64,000 nucleotides of DNA from an uncultured Aquimarina sp. (GTDB taxonomy: Bacteria; Bacteroidota; Bacteroidia; Flavobacteriales; Flavobacteriaceae). The notes below the pieces were generated by a model. It was given only the letters and a program-made list of their open reading frames with translations. It was not told the origin of the DNA and made no database searches. Both the position numbers and the translations under genes were made by a program. Below are positions 1 to 9,430 of the stretch, one piece after another. The stretch lies in assembly GCA_947496355.1 (NCBI GenBank), contig CANMCO010000009.1:62001-126000 (forward strand), written 5' to 3'. Every line of letters begins with the position of its first letter. Position 1 is the stretch's first letter.

Positions 1-1
1 A

Positions 2-1045
2 GAGCAACTTACAGAGCTTTCTAAATCTGAAAGTGCCACTTCATTACTAAACCCCAAAGCCAGCTCCCTTACATTTTATCAGAGAGGGGCGTGGGCAATT
101 CATGCATTACGAAGTTTGATCGGAGATGCAAGTTTTAAAATCACTGTTCATAATTATCTTGAAAGATACAAGTTCAAAAATGCTACCACAGATAATTTCA
201 TTGCTGTTGCAGAAGAAGTAAGTGGCACTGACTTACAAGAGTATAGAACATTATGGCTGGATAATGTAAAGTTTCCTTCACAAGAGGCTTTGGATATATT
301 AACAAAATCAAATTTCATAAAGAAGTATTTAAGCTTGGCTCAGGAAAGAACTCAGCCATTAGCTGGGAAATGGGGTGCTTTGGCTAAAGCACTAGAATTT
401 CCTATAAATGATTATATCGGTCAAGAAGTTATTTATCAATTAGGAGGAAAAACTTCACCGGAAGTAATTGCACTATACGATAAAGCTTTTGATACAAATA
501 ATATTTTTGTACGCCAAGCCATTGCAAATGCTTTAAGTTCAATACCTACAGATCTAAGAAAACAATATGAGTCTTTGTTACAAGATCCATCGTATGCCAC
601 TATAGAACCTGCATTATATCATTTATGGTCCAATTTTCCTGAAAATAGAAGAAAATACCTTGATAGTACCAAAGATATAATTGGATTCAATGATAAAAAT
701 GTACGAATATTATGGCTTGTTTTAGCATTGAGTACACCAGACTATCAAACAGAAAAACACCAAGCATTTTATAGTGAGTTATCTGGGTACACATCTTCAA
801 AACATCATTTTAGTACTAGAGAGAATGCATTTACATATTTAGAAAGTTTACAGGCTTTTCACGACCAATCATTAGAAGATCTTGTAGATGGAGCGACACA
901 TCATAACTGGCGTTTTAGAAACTTCTGTAGAAAAATTCTTGATAAATTATTAAAAGACGAAAAATATAAAAAGAAATATGTAGTTTTAATGGATAGTTTA
1001 TCAAAGAATCAGCAAGATTTTTTACAAAAAAAGTTAACCCCATAA
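2..1045 (+). CDS. M1 family aminopeptidase, C-terminal part (gene starts before the window)
   Basis: The reading frame is open from base 2, so the first part of the gene, including any HExxH zinc site, lies outside the window. The visible 347 or so residues are alpha-helical and look like the C-terminal helical domain of M1 zinc aminopeptidases. The segment FYQRGAWAIHALRSLIGD near the left edge matches the helix after the catalytic domain (family knowledge). Internal TTG or ATG codons should not be taken as the start. It ends 8 bases before the first patatin gene, so the three genes may be co-transcribed. Family call by recognition of the tail only. Confidence 0.75.
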   Translation, partial: EQLTELSKSESATSLLNPKASSLTFYQRGAWAIHALRSLIGDASFKITVHNYLERYKFKNATTDNFIAVAEEVSGTDLQEYRTLWLDNVKFPSQEALDILTKSNFIKKYLSLAQERTQPLAGKWGALAKALEFPINDYIGQEVIYQLGGKTSPEVIALYDKAFDTNNIFVRQAIANALSSIPTDLRKQYESLLQDPSYATIEPALYHLWSNFPENRRKYLDSTKDIIGFNDKNVRILWLVLALSTPDYQTEKHQAFYSELSGYTSSKHHFSTRENAFTYLESLQAFHDQSLEDLVDGATHHNWRFRNFCRKILDKLLKDEKYKKKYVVLMDSLSKNQQDFLQKKLTP

Positions 1046-1053
1046 TATGAAAT

Positions 1054-1947
1054 ATGCGTGCATTGGTAATTTCTGGAGGAGGCAGTAAAGGAGCTTTTGC
1101 AGGAGGTGTTGCACAACATTTAATCCAGGATCTAGGAAGAAAATATGATTTATTTCTTGGCACGTCTACTGGTAGCCTTTTAGTATCACATTTGGCGCTG
1201 TCCAAAATTAGTGAGATAAAAGAGTTTTATACTTCGGTAAATCAATCTTCTATATTCAGAAACTGTCCTTTTATCATTAAAAAGAAAAGAGGATATACTA
1301 GCATTAGTATTAATCACTTTAATGTTTTAGGCAATTTCCTAAAAGGAAGAAAATCCTTTGGCGACAGTAGAAACCTGAGAGACTTGGTCGAAAGTGCCAT
1401 TTCTATTGAAGATTTTCAAAAGTTAAAATCACAAGAAAGCGATGTAATCGTAACAGTGACTAATCTTTCTAGAAATGAAGTGGAGTACAAATCAATAAAA
1501 GATAGCTCCTATAAGGATTTTTTGGATTGGATTTGGATTTCTTGCAATTATCCACCGTTTATGAGTTTGGCCCGAAAGAATAATTGTGACTATGTAGATG
1601 GGGGATTGGGATCAATGGTACCAATTGAAGAAGCCATAAAAAGAGGAGCTACAGAAGTAGATGTTATTGTTTTAGAGACAGAAGTGAACTATCTTAATCG
1701 TATGCCAACCAAAAATCCATTTACTTTGATCACCAGTATGGTGGATTTTATGATGGATCAGATAGAACATCAAAACATCAGAATTGGTAAGTTTATAGCG
1801 TTGGAGGATGATGTAGCTATGGATTTATACTACACACCAACCGTATTGACAACAAATTCATTAATCTTTGATAAAGAAAAAATGACAGAGTGGTGGCACA
1901 AAGGATATGAATTTGCAAAACAAAAAAATAGATCTAATCCAATATAA
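1054..1947 (+). CDS. Patatin-like phospholipase, copy 1
   Basis: A 297-residue patatin-family lipid acyl hydrolase. The glycine-rich oxyanion loop SGGGSKGAF lies near residues 7-15, the nucleophile elbow GTSTG near 37-41 (Ser39), and the catalytic aspartate is in the DGG motif of YVDGGLGS near 183-185. These are the Ser-Asp dyad signatures of the family. No signal peptide is visible, so a cytoplasmic or membrane-associated enzyme is likely. It is followed after 4 bases by a close paralogue. Substrate unknown; bacterial members cleave acyl chains from phospholipids or other lipids. Confidence 0.9.
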   Translation: MRALVISGGGSKGAFAGGVAQHLIQDLGRKYDLFLGTSTGSLLVSHLALSKISEIKEFYTSVNQSSIFRNCPFIIKKKRGYTSISINHFNVLGNFLKGRKSFGDSRNLRDLVESAISIEDFQKLKSQESDVIVTVTNLSRNEVEYKSIKDSSYKDFLDWIWISCNYPPFMSLARKNNCDYVDGGLGSMVPIEEAIKRGATEVDVIVLETEVNYLNRMPTKNPFTLITSMVDFMMDQIEHQNIRIGKFIALEDDVAMDLYYTPTVLTTNSLIFDKEKMTEWWHKGYEFAKQKNRSNPI

Positions 1948-1951
1948 ATAA

Positions 1952-2875
1952 ATGCGAGCATTAGTAATTTCAGGAGGAGGTAGTAAAGGAGCTTATGCAG
2001 GAGGCGTAGCACAGTATCTTATACAGGAAGAGGGTAAAAAGTATGACCTGTTTTTGGGAACATCAACAGGTAGTCTTTTGATACCGCAATTGGCTTTGGG
2101 TAATATTGATAAGACCTACGATATTTATACAAATGTCAATCAGCATACTATATTTAATGTAAATCCCTTTGTTGTTCGAAAGAAAGGGAATAGAGAGTTT
2201 GTCTCGGTCAATTTCTTTTCTTCGCTATGGCAGTTTATTAAAAAGAAGCGCACGTTTGGAGAGAGTAAGAACCTAAGACGTTCTATTCGCAGAAATTTCT
2301 CTGAAGCCGAGTTTCGTTTGGCTCGCAGAAAAGTAGAAGACCTAGTTGTTACTGTTTCTAATCTTACCAAGAGTAGAACAGAGTATAAGTCGATTAAAGA
2401 TTTTTCATATGAAGACTTTTGCGATTGGATCTGGATATCATGTAATTACGTACCTTTTATGAGCTTAGCCACCAAAGATGGCTGCGAGTATGCCGATGGA
2501 GGTTTTGGATGTATGGTTCCCATTAGAGAAGCTATACGTCGCGGCGCTACAGAAATTGATGCTATTATTTTAGAATCTGAGAATATGGAACACAATAAGG
2601 TATTAGGTAAAAACCCATTTTCTCTTATGGTAAATTTATTTGGGTATATGCTAGATCAGGTAGAAGGGCACGACACTGTGGTGGGTAAATTAGCTGCAAT
2701 TAATAAAGATGTACCGCTTAATTTATACTATACACCATCTAAGCTAACAGAAAACTCTTTGGTCTTTAATAAAAAACTCATGAGTAAGTGGTGGCGACAA
2801 GGCTTTGAATATGCAGCTGATAAAGCAAAACAAGCGGAAGAAAATAAATTGAAAGATATAGATTTAGCGGGGTAA
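1952..2875 (+). CDS. Patatin-like phospholipase, copy 2 (tandem duplicate)
   Basis: A 307-residue paralogue of the preceding gene. The N-termini are almost identical (MRALVISGGGSKGA), and GTSTG and the DGG of YADGGFG are kept, so both copies look catalytically competent. The central region (about residues 70-130) and the C-terminal tail differ most, which suggests an old duplication with some divergence. The spacing of 4 bases indicates translational coupling with copy 1. Substrate not predictable from sequence. Confidence 0.9.
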   Translation: MRALVISGGGSKGAYAGGVAQYLIQEEGKKYDLFLGTSTGSLLIPQLALGNIDKTYDIYTNVNQHTIFNVNPFVVRKKGNREFVSVNFFSSLWQFIKKKRTFGESKNLRRSIRRNFSEAEFRLARRKVEDLVVTVSNLTKSRTEYKSIKDFSYEDFCDWIWISCNYVPFMSLATKDGCEYADGGFGCMVPIREAIRRGATEIDAIILESENMEHNKVLGKNPFSLMVNLFGYMLDQVEGHDTVVGKLAAINKDVPLNLYYTPSKLTENSLVFNKKLMSKWWRQGFEYAADKAKQAEENKLKDIDLAG

Positions 2876-2910
2876 CATTATGTTGCTCTTTCGGTCAAGT
2901 TCAGTTTATG

Positions 2911-3288
2911 TCAATACATTGTATTCGGATTTGCAGAATTATCTGGAATTTGTTGAATAGAATCCCAATGTTCGCATATTTTTCCATGTTCATCAAACCG
3001 AAAAAAATCCATAGTGACATACTCATCATTTCCGGGCCATGTTTGGTGCGTGTGTAGTGCTACTAAATTGTCTTCGGCAATACATCTAACAAATTCAATA
3101 GATTTAGTGGGATATTCTTTTTGCATTCTTTCAAAATAAGCGATAAACCCAAGTGTTCCGTCTGCAACATCAGGATTATGTTGAATATATTCATTGCCAA
3201 CATACTGTTTTATTGCCTCTCTGGGGTTTCCTTCGTAAGCCATTTTGTAAAAGGCTATTGCATTTTTCTTGTTTTCTTGTAGGTTCAT
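2911..3288 (-). CDS. SnoaL/NTF2-like protein
   Basis: A 125-residue cytoplasmic protein of the NTF2 fold, SnoaL-like polyketide-cyclase group. The N-terminal helices contain NAIAFYKMAYEGNPREAI, then YIQHNPDVADG, and the strand region ends with FFRFDEHGKICEHWDSIQ, the usual pattern of this family. Flavobacterial members are mostly of unknown function; some act on small hydrophobic ligands. It is the first of three NTF2-fold genes on this strand but is separated from the next by about 110 bases. Confidence 0.8.
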   Translation of the reverse strand: MNLQENKKNAIAFYKMAYEGNPREAIKQYVGNEYIQHNPDVADGTLGFIAYFERMQKEYPTKSIEFVRCIAEDNLVALHTHQTWPGNDEYVTMDFFRFDEHGKICEHWDSIQQIPDNSANPNTMY

Positions 3289-3396
3289 ATGTTGTATTGA
3301 GGATGTTGTTATAAGTTAATGCAATACTTAATGGGGCATGGGTTTTATATACGTTGTGGTAGTATGTTTTTCCGTTCCAATCTTATTTTAGAATAT

Positions 3397-3849
3397 CTAA
3401 TGTTCTTTAGAGTCATTGAATTGCCATAACACATTTACAAGCTGCCATTTATCATTTAGTTTTACAATGTGCATATAATCAATCCAATTATCTGCAATTA
3501 GCTTTACTGAAGCAACCTTATCAAAGACATCAAGAATAATTATTTCTTTTTTGGGATTTTCAGGAAATTTATCGTTGTCTTGATTATACGTTTCGGCAAG
3601 TAAAATCATGGCATCTGTAAAAGTTTCCCTCAAATATTCTTTTCCTGTTTTTTTATTCGTCCAAAAAGTCCTTTTTACCATTCTTGGATGAGCTGCACGT
3701 TCAAATTGTTTAGGCGCTACATTATGCTGGGATTCAATATAATCCAGCGCAACTTGTTTAATGTCCAAAGAGTCCTGTTGGGTTTGTCCTTGAACAGATA
3801 AAATCAAAAAGAAAAATAGAGATATGGTGAGGATAATTGATTGTTTCAT
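3397..3849 (-). CDS. Secreted lumazine-binding-like (NTF2-fold) protein
   Basis: A 150-residue protein with a clear signal peptide (MKQSIILTISLFFFLILSVQG, cleaved near residue 22), so it acts in the periplasm or beyond. The mature part resembles the putative lumazine-binding branch of the NTF2 superfamily: VALDYIE near the start, then an all-beta half with VASVKLIADNWIDYMHIVKL and a terminal WQLVNVLW strand. The biochemical role of this branch is unknown, and binding of lumazine is only a family label. Confidence 0.75.
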   Translation of the reverse strand: MKQSIILTISLFFFLILSVQGQTQQDSLDIKQVALDYIESQHNVAPKQFERAAHPRMVKRTFWTNKKTGKEYLRETFTDAMILLAETYNQDNDKFPENPKKEIIILDVFDKVASVKLIADNWIDYMHIVKLNDKWQLVNVLWQFNDSKEH

Positions 3850-4009
3850 AACTGATTTAAATTGGTGTTTTTTTAATGCACTACAATGATCTGGTATAAC
3901 CGTTTTAATAAGGGATTTTTCGCCATTAATTTACTCAAATTTAAACAAAACGATTCAGTATTAGATCTGAACCGCTATTTTCGTTTTAGGCATTGTTGTG
4001 CGACGTTTT

Positions 4010-4408
4010 TTATTTGAATACTGGTGCCATATCCATATATAGTCGAACAGATTTGACTTTTCCATTGTCGTTCAAGTCGGTAAATGCAACCGCTCTTACC
4101 GTTACATCTTTTCCATCGTGCCGCTTGTAATGATTCAAGGCCTCGAGTACATAATTCTTGTCCGTGCCATAAATATGAGTCAAGTCGTGCTCGATACTTG
4201 CAAAACTTTTCCAATACTCACTAAGTGCTTTTAAGATAGTTTCTTTTCCACTACCAAACTGTTCGTTGTTAAACCACATTTCCACATCATCGGCAAGAAA
4301 TTTACCGTAAGCTACCATATTTTTGTTGTCCATAGCTTCCAGATAAGACAAATAGTTTCTATAAGAGTTTGCCGAAAGTTGATTCACTTTTAGGTTTTGA
4401 GTTTTCAT
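4010..4408 (-). CDS. NTF2-like (SnoaL) protein
   Basis: The start is placed at the ATG giving MKTQNLKVNQLSANSYRNYL (132 residues); a longer reading begins 13 codons upstream in what looks like leader sequence. The body is NTF2-fold: NYLSYLEAMDNKNMVAYGKFLADDVEMWFNNE near the N-terminus and VRAVAFTDLNDNGKVKSVRLY near the end. It is the third NTF2-like gene in a row. The AraC regulator just upstream on the same strand is a possible controller (inference). No catalytic residues can be assigned. Confidence 0.75.
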   Translation of the reverse strand: MKTQNLKVNQLSANSYRNYLSYLEAMDNKNMVAYGKFLADDVEMWFNNEQFGSGKETILKALSEYWKSFASIEHDLTHIYGTDKNYVLEALNHYKRHDGKDVTVRAVAFTDLNDNGKVKSVRLYMDMAPVFK

Positions 4409-4512
4409 AATTTCTATCTTTTTAATTATTAAAATATTACAGAGCAAATATCGAAATACTCAAAAGGTAAGTGTTAGTGCGAAATTCGGTTAGTCTGGTA
4501 CTTTTTACGGAT

Positions 4513-5379
4513 TTAACCGATCAAGCGATAATTCGAGGGTGTAAGACCAGTTTTTTTCTTAAAGAACTTGGTAAAATAGGACGCATCTTCGAAACCTAAC
4601 CAATACGTTATTTCTTTTATTTCCATTGACGTTTGTTTTAACAAGCTCTGGCTCTCAATCAATATTAGTTCTTCAATGGATTGTTTGACGGTTTTACCAA
4701 CAGTCCCTTTGAGGACTTCAGAAAGATGTTTTGAGCTTAGGTTCAGATTATCGGCATAGAAACTGACACTTTTTTGAGTACGATAATTCTTGGTCAATAG
4801 GTCCCTAAACTTCCTTGTGATTTCCTCATTTCTTGAGAGCAAATGGTTGGTTGAATTTTCTATGTAGATTAAATCGATGAATTCAAGAATAGAAAATAAG
4901 ATACCTGTGGCAATATTTTGGTCAGCTTTAAATTTTTCTAATGTTTCGAGTAACTTATTTAGGTTAGAATAGTCTTTATCTGTTAACTCGATTACGTGAT
5001 TTGCTCCAACTTTGAAAAAATCGTAGTCTAAAAGAAAGTTATCATAGAAAGGTTTTTTGAAAAGTGATTCTTTGAAAAATATTGTGGTGTTTTTCATATC
5101 CCAGTTATTGGATATCCAATTTCTCACAATTCCTGGCCCAACTATGGTAAGTGATTTTCTCTTTAGGCTATATGTATCAATACCTATTTGAAGTTTGCAG
5201 TTACTTTCGTGCAATAACCCCAAAACATAAAAATTACTTCTATATGGATAATTTATTCCATCGCTTTTTTCAAAATCATTTTGATTTGCAATATACAATG
5301 GAATTTGTGGTTCGTTTCTAATAAGTATCTCACGAAGATATTGCTGATATTCAAATTCTTTTGGCGTATTTTCTATCAT
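4513..5379 (-). CDS. AraC family transcriptional regulator
   Basis: About 288 residues. The last 100 or so form the double helix-turn-helix of the AraC/XylS family: KSVSFYADNLNLSSKHLSEVLKGTVGKT for the first HTH and IKEITYWLGFEDASYFTKFFKKKTGLTPSNYR for the second, which is the most conserved part. The N-terminal ~180 residues are likely a ligand-sensing beta-barrel-type domain but give no clear ligand. The start is taken at ATG (5379); a TTG two codons upstream is the alternative. It is next to the NTF2-like genes, which may be its targets. Confidence 0.85.
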   Translation of the reverse strand: MIENTPKEFEYQQYLREILIRNEPQIPLYIANQNDFEKSDGINYPYRSNFYVLGLLHESNCKLQIGIDTYSLKRKSLTIVGPGIVRNWISNNWDMKNTTIFFKESLFKKPFYDNFLLDYDFFKVGANHVIELTDKDYSNLNKLLETLEKFKADQNIATGILFSILEFIDLIYIENSTNHLLSRNEEITRKFRDLLTKNYRTQKSVSFYADNLNLSSKHLSEVLKGTVGKTVKQSIEELILIESQSLLKQTSMEIKEITYWLGFEDASYFTKFFKKKTGLTPSNYRLIG

Positions 5380-5466
5380 CCGCAAGGAGGTTGTTCAAAT
5401 GGTACACAACAATTACATAAACGACATATATCCTTTATTTTCCATATACTTTTACATCAAGAAAAT

Positions 5467-5985
5467 TTAAAACATTTCACCTACTTCTGTCTTTACAGCT
5501 GCCAAAGCGGTATCACTAGGAGCACCTTTTTCGATAATGGTGGTTAGCAAAATTTCTCTCATTTTATCTGCAGAGTCAACATCTTCTTTCATGGCTGCCT
5601 TTCGAACTAAACCAATGGTGGCATTTTTTGCGGCAATAACGGTATTCCAACATTCATCAGATACATAAATTTGCTGGGTAAGATTATGTTCAAATTCTTG
5701 ATCTATCGTATGTATTAATAGCGATTCATAACTTTTAGCATCTTCTCCAACAGGTACCATTCTGGTTAATAGTTTACCTGGCGAAATACGCTCTAGAAAT
5801 AGTGCAATACGCTCATATGCTTGCAGTCGTAAAGGAAATGATTGCTTTTGATTTTCTCTATGTAACAAATATCTACGTCTTTTTTCTTCGTTTGACGTAT
5901 GCAGTTTGAAAAAATAAAAGGCAATAAACGTAATTAACGCTGCTGGAATAAAGGAAATAAGTATAAGTTCAAGTTCAAGTTTCAT
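5467..5985 (-). CDS. Conserved membrane-anchored protein of unknown function
   Basis: A 172-residue protein with one N-terminal membrane helix (LELILISFIPAALITFIAFYF), then a basic stretch (EEKRRRYLLHRENQK) and a helical cytoplasmic domain. I recognise it only as the type of uncharacterised protein found in Bacteroidota. It is the last gene of a four-gene unit with the glutamate-synthase-like enzyme, amidohydrolase and DsrE-like protein, 18 bases after the enzyme gene. No function can be given. Confidence 0.7.
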   Translation of the reverse strand: MKLELELILISFIPAALITFIAFYFFKLHTSNEEKRRRYLLHRENQKQSFPLRLQAYERIALFLERISPGKLLTRMVPVGEDAKSYESLLIHTIDQEFEHNLTQQIYVSDECWNTVIAAKNATIGLVRKAAMKEDVDSADKMREILLTTIIEKGAPSDTALAAVKTEVGEMF

Positions 5986-6003
5986 ATAATAGGTAAAAAG
6001 TAA

Positions 6004-7587
6004 TTAATTGTGTTTTTCAGAGGTCTCTCTTTTATAAGCACCTCCAAGATAGGTACATTGTTTTAAATCTTCTGCACAGGTATACTCAACAGGAGTTTTA
6101 GTGTATTTAAACGATTCTTCAAGTGTTTTGGTAAGCTCACCGTCATCTACGTTAAGATCTACATCCTGCATGGTAAATTGGCAAGGATGCTCATATCCAG
6201 AGGCGTGTGTTATTTCTACAAACTCTTTTCTAAATGTTTTAAAATATTGGGCAAGACGATCAGATTTTAAAGGAACATTAATTCCGTTTTGCAACCATTT
6301 ACTTTGTGTAGCGACACCACTAGGACAACGATTGGTATGGCAAATCTGTGCTTGTATGCAACCAATACTCATCATCGCTTCTCTGGCTACATTGATACAA
6401 TCCACGCCCATTGCAAATGCCATAGCCGCTTTGGCAGGGAAACCAAGTTTTCCACTACCAATAAAAACGATACGATCAGTAAGTTTATGCTTCTGAAAGA
6501 TTTTATAAACCGCCGTAAATCCATATATCCAAGGTAGAGATACATGATCTGCAAAACTTGGTGGTGCTGCACCTGTACCGCCTTCACCGCCATCAATAGT
6601 AATGAAATCTGGACCTCTGTTAGATTTTTCCATAAGTTCAGCAAGTAGTTCCCACTGTTCTATTTTACCAATTGCGGCTTTAATTCCAATGGGTAATCCT
6701 GTTTCTTCAGCAATATCTTCAATAAACTGTAAAAGCTCTGGAACATTAGTAAAAGCAGTATGTGAAGAAGGGGAGAGGACGTCTTTCCCAACTTCTACAC
6801 CACGAATTTTTGCAATCTCTGGGGTTATCTTAGCACCAGGCAACACACCACCTTTTCCTGGTTTTGCACCTTGTGAAAGTTTGATTTCAATAGCTCTTAT
6901 AAATGGATTTTTTGATACCAATTCTTTCATTTTCGCCATAGAAAAACCGCCATCTTCTCCTCGAACACCGAAATACCCTGTTCCGAAATGAAAAATGACA
7001 TCACCACCATTACTATGATAGGGTGAAAGACCGCCTTCACCTGTATTGTGATATCCATGAGATTTTTGTACACCAATATTTAGTGACTCTACTGCACGAG
7101 CAGAAAGAGAACCAAAACTCATGGCCGAAATGTTAATAACAGAGCCAGGACGATATGGTTTTTTACGTTCATTATACAATCCCATTACCTTTGCACATGG
7201 AAGAAAAGATTTATCCTCTTTATTGGGATGGTCTTTATCCATCTTAAACGGAATCATGCAGTTTTTTACAAAAATATGCTGATGAACATATATATCTCTA
7301 TCCGTACCGAAACCTTCGTAATTGTTTTCATTTTTTGAAGAGGCGTATACCCAACCTCTTTCAATTCTGTTAAATGGAAGTTCCTCTCTATTATTAGCAA
7401 CAAAATATTGTCTCATCTCTGGACCAATGCTTTCTAGCATATAGCGCAGATGTCCAAGTACCGGGAAGTTATGCTTTATAGTATGTTTTTTATTAAAAAA
7501 CACATCACGAATAGCAATAATCATGATTACAATCACAATCCACAACCACCATGATATTGATCCTAAAAAATTAAGTATACTTTCCAT
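6004..7587 (-). CDS. Membrane-anchored FMN-binding glutamate synthase family protein
   Basis: 527 residues: one N-terminal membrane helix (WWLWIVIVIMIIAIRDVFF, ~13-31) followed by a TIM-barrel domain equivalent to the FMN-binding part of the glutamate synthase large subunit. Visible signatures are ISAMSFGSLSARAVE, NTGEGG, IKLSQGAKPGKGG, DGGEGGTGAAP, and the Cys cluster region CIQAQICHTNRCPSGVATQ that in GltB holds the iron-sulfur ligands. The amidotransferase and GXGXG domains of true GltB are absent, so ammonia-dependent glutamate synthesis is possible but unproven. It lies 11 bases after the amidohydrolase gene. Confidence 0.88.
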   Translation of the reverse strand: MESILNFLGSISWWLWIVIVIMIIAIRDVFFNKKHTIKHNFPVLGHLRYMLESIGPEMRQYFVANNREELPFNRIERGWVYASSKNENNYEGFGTDRDIYVHQHIFVKNCMIPFKMDKDHPNKEDKSFLPCAKVMGLYNERKKPYRPGSVINISAMSFGSLSARAVESLNIGVQKSHGYHNTGEGGLSPYHSNGGDVIFHFGTGYFGVRGEDGGFSMAKMKELVSKNPFIRAIEIKLSQGAKPGKGGVLPGAKITPEIAKIRGVEVGKDVLSPSSHTAFTNVPELLQFIEDIAEETGLPIGIKAAIGKIEQWELLAELMEKSNRGPDFITIDGGEGGTGAAPPSFADHVSLPWIYGFTAVYKIFQKHKLTDRIVFIGSGKLGFPAKAAMAFAMGVDCINVAREAMMSIGCIQAQICHTNRCPSGVATQSKWLQNGINVPLKSDRLAQYFKTFRKEFVEITHASGYEHPCQFTMQDVDLNVDDGELTKTLEESFKYTKTPVEYTCAEDLKQCTYLGGAYKRETSEKHN

Positions 7588-7598
7588 TATACAGTAAT

Positions 7599-8894
7599 CT
7601 ATTGTGCGTTTAGATAATCAAGTGTTAATTGTGACATTACTTTAACTCCCAATAACAGACCGCTTTCATCTATATAAAAATCAGGAGTATGGTGTGAAGC
7701 AGCTTTCTCTGTTTTTGGAGATTTACCTCCTAAAAAGAAGTAAAACCCGGGAACTACTTCCTGGAAATACGAAAAATCCTCACCACCCGTAGTCGCTTTT
7801 GATAAAATTACATTTTCCTTACCGGCGATACCTTCAATAGTTGGTAACATTTTTTTTACCAAATCTGGATCATTGTATGTTATTGATGTGTTGTTCTGAA
7901 ATGTTATTGTAGCCTCACCACCATAAGTTTTGGCAATAGCAGGAACCATTTCATTCATTCTACGAATAATAAGTTCTCTCATACTTGGATCCAAAGTACG
8001 TACGGTACCTATCATTTCTGCGCTTTCAGGAATAATATTAAATCTTACACCACTGGTGATTTTACCTACGGTGATTACAGCTGCTTCATTTACCAATGGT
8101 GTCTCTCTACTAATAATAGTTTGTAATCCATCGATTATTTTTGCTGAAATAAGGATAGGGTCAACACCTGTCCATGGAGCGGAACCATGAGTTTGTTTTC
8201 CTTTTACGTCAATAACAAACCGTTCTACTGCAGCCATTGTTCCACCAGGTTTGTAACGTATTTTTCCAACTTCTGTACCTGAGTTAATGTGTAAACCAAA
8301 AATGGCATCTACATCAGGATTTTTTAGTACGCCTTCTTTAATCATTAATTTTGCTCCTCCTTCTTCTCCAGGAGGTGGTCCTTCTTCTGCGGGTTGAAAG
8401 ATAAATTTTACGGTACCGGATATTTTATCTTTGTGTTTTGCTAGAATTTCTGCAACACCCATTAATATGGCAGTATGCGTATCATGACCGCAGGCATGAC
8501 TAACACCAACTTCGGTATCTAAAAAAGTAGTTTTTACTGTTGATTTGAAGGGTACATCTGCCCGTTCGGTAACCGGTAACGCATCAATATCAGCGCGTAA
8601 AGCAACTGTTTTACCTTCTTTATTTCCTTTAAGGACGCCAACAACTCCCGTTTTAGCAACATTTTCCTTAACATCAAGGCCTAAGTCTTTAAGGTGCTTT
8701 GCAATTTTTTTGGCAGTTTCAAATTCTCTATTAGAGAGCTCTGGATTTTGATGAAAATCTCTTCTCCATTCGATTACTTTTGATTCTAACTTTTCTGCCA
8801 TAGAATTAACCTCTGGGTCAATTTTTTGGGCCTGTATTGAGCAAATTGCCAATAAGAATATACCTAAAAGATATTGTTTGTGTGTATTGTTCAT
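7599..8894 (-). CDS. Secreted M20D family amidohydrolase
   Basis: 431 residues with an N-terminal signal peptide ending around SIQAQ (residue 23), so exported. The rest is an M20D amidohydrolase/carboxypeptidase of the IAA-amino acid hydrolase or hippurate hydrolase type. Metal ligands are visible as HACGHDTH (Cys135, His137), PAEEGPPPGEEGG, GLHINSG, and HHTPDF near the C-terminus. A lid domain lies in the middle. It hydrolyses N-acyl or peptide bonds of amino acids; the substrate here is unknown. It is 5 bases after the DsrE-like gene. Confidence 0.92.
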   Translation of the reverse strand: MNNTHKQYLLGIFLLAICSIQAQKIDPEVNSMAEKLESKVIEWRRDFHQNPELSNREFETAKKIAKHLKDLGLDVKENVAKTGVVGVLKGNKEGKTVALRADIDALPVTERADVPFKSTVKTTFLDTEVGVSHACGHDTHTAILMGVAEILAKHKDKISGTVKFIFQPAEEGPPPGEEGGAKLMIKEGVLKNPDVDAIFGLHINSGTEVGKIRYKPGGTMAAVERFVIDVKGKQTHGSAPWTGVDPILISAKIIDGLQTIISRETPLVNEAAVITVGKITSGVRFNIIPESAEMIGTVRTLDPSMRELIIRRMNEMVPAIAKTYGGEATITFQNNTSITYNDPDLVKKMLPTIEGIAGKENVILSKATTGGEDFSYFQEVVPGFYFFLGGKSPKTEKAASHHTPDFYIDESGLLLGVKVMSQLTLDYLNAQ

Positions 8895-8899
8895 TGGTT

Positions 8900-9430
8900 T
8901 TAAAAATTAATAAGTCTGTAGTTTTCGTTTTGTAATTGTACCAGAGCGGTCATTGCTGATAAAGCAAATTTTATTTCAGGAAGAGCATCTTGTTTAGTAA
9001 TATTTCGATGAGCTGCTGTTTGTCCGCACAAAATAATTTGTACACCTTTTTCTGACAGGGCAGAGACAAGTCCGGCATTAGGGTTATCAATTCCGTACTT
9101 GGCTTTATATTTTGTATTGTTTAAAATATCATTTGCAGCAGAACCATGAATTACCAAGGCTACTTTTAATTTATCAAAAGGCACTCCGGCACCTACATGC
9201 ATGTTTAGATATCGTGCAGCGGTATTAATAAGAGCATTTACTTTTGAGCTATCTTTGAAAGTTCTTCCAACATCAAAAACTGCCTTAAACTCGCTATTTT
9301 TATCTGTTTTAAAATCTGGTTGTACAACGTTAAATGTTTTACCGTATTCTGTTATGATTTTGCCTTCTTTTTGAGAAAAGAGTACTACAGGCAATAGAAT
9401 AAGGATGCAATATGATACTATGCTTTTCAA
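8900..9430 (-). CDS. Exported DsrE/DsrF-like protein
   Basis: 176 residues, apparently from a TTG start (no ATG in a better place), with a signal peptide ending near residue 20 (LPVVLFS). The mature part resembles the DsrE/F sulfur-relay fold: VALVIHGSAANDIL and GVQIILCGQTAAHRN, with a single conserved-looking cysteine in the LCGQT loop that matches the active-site Cys position of the family. It heads the operon that continues with the amidohydrolase. Whether it carries sulfur is unknown. Confidence 0.75.
   Translation of the reverse strand: MKSIVSYCILILLPVVLFSQKEGKIITEYGKTFNVVQPDFKTDKNSEFKAVFDVGRTFKDSSKVNALINTAARYLNMHVGAGVPFDKLKVALVIHGSAANDILNNTKYKAKYGIDNPNAGLVSALSEKGVQIILCGQTAAHRNITKQDALPEIKFALSAMTALVQLQNENYRLINF

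Noticed and set aside
915..1205. Reverse-strand ORF spanning the M1 and patatin genes
   Set aside because: It overlaps two well-supported genes in antisense and shows no family features.
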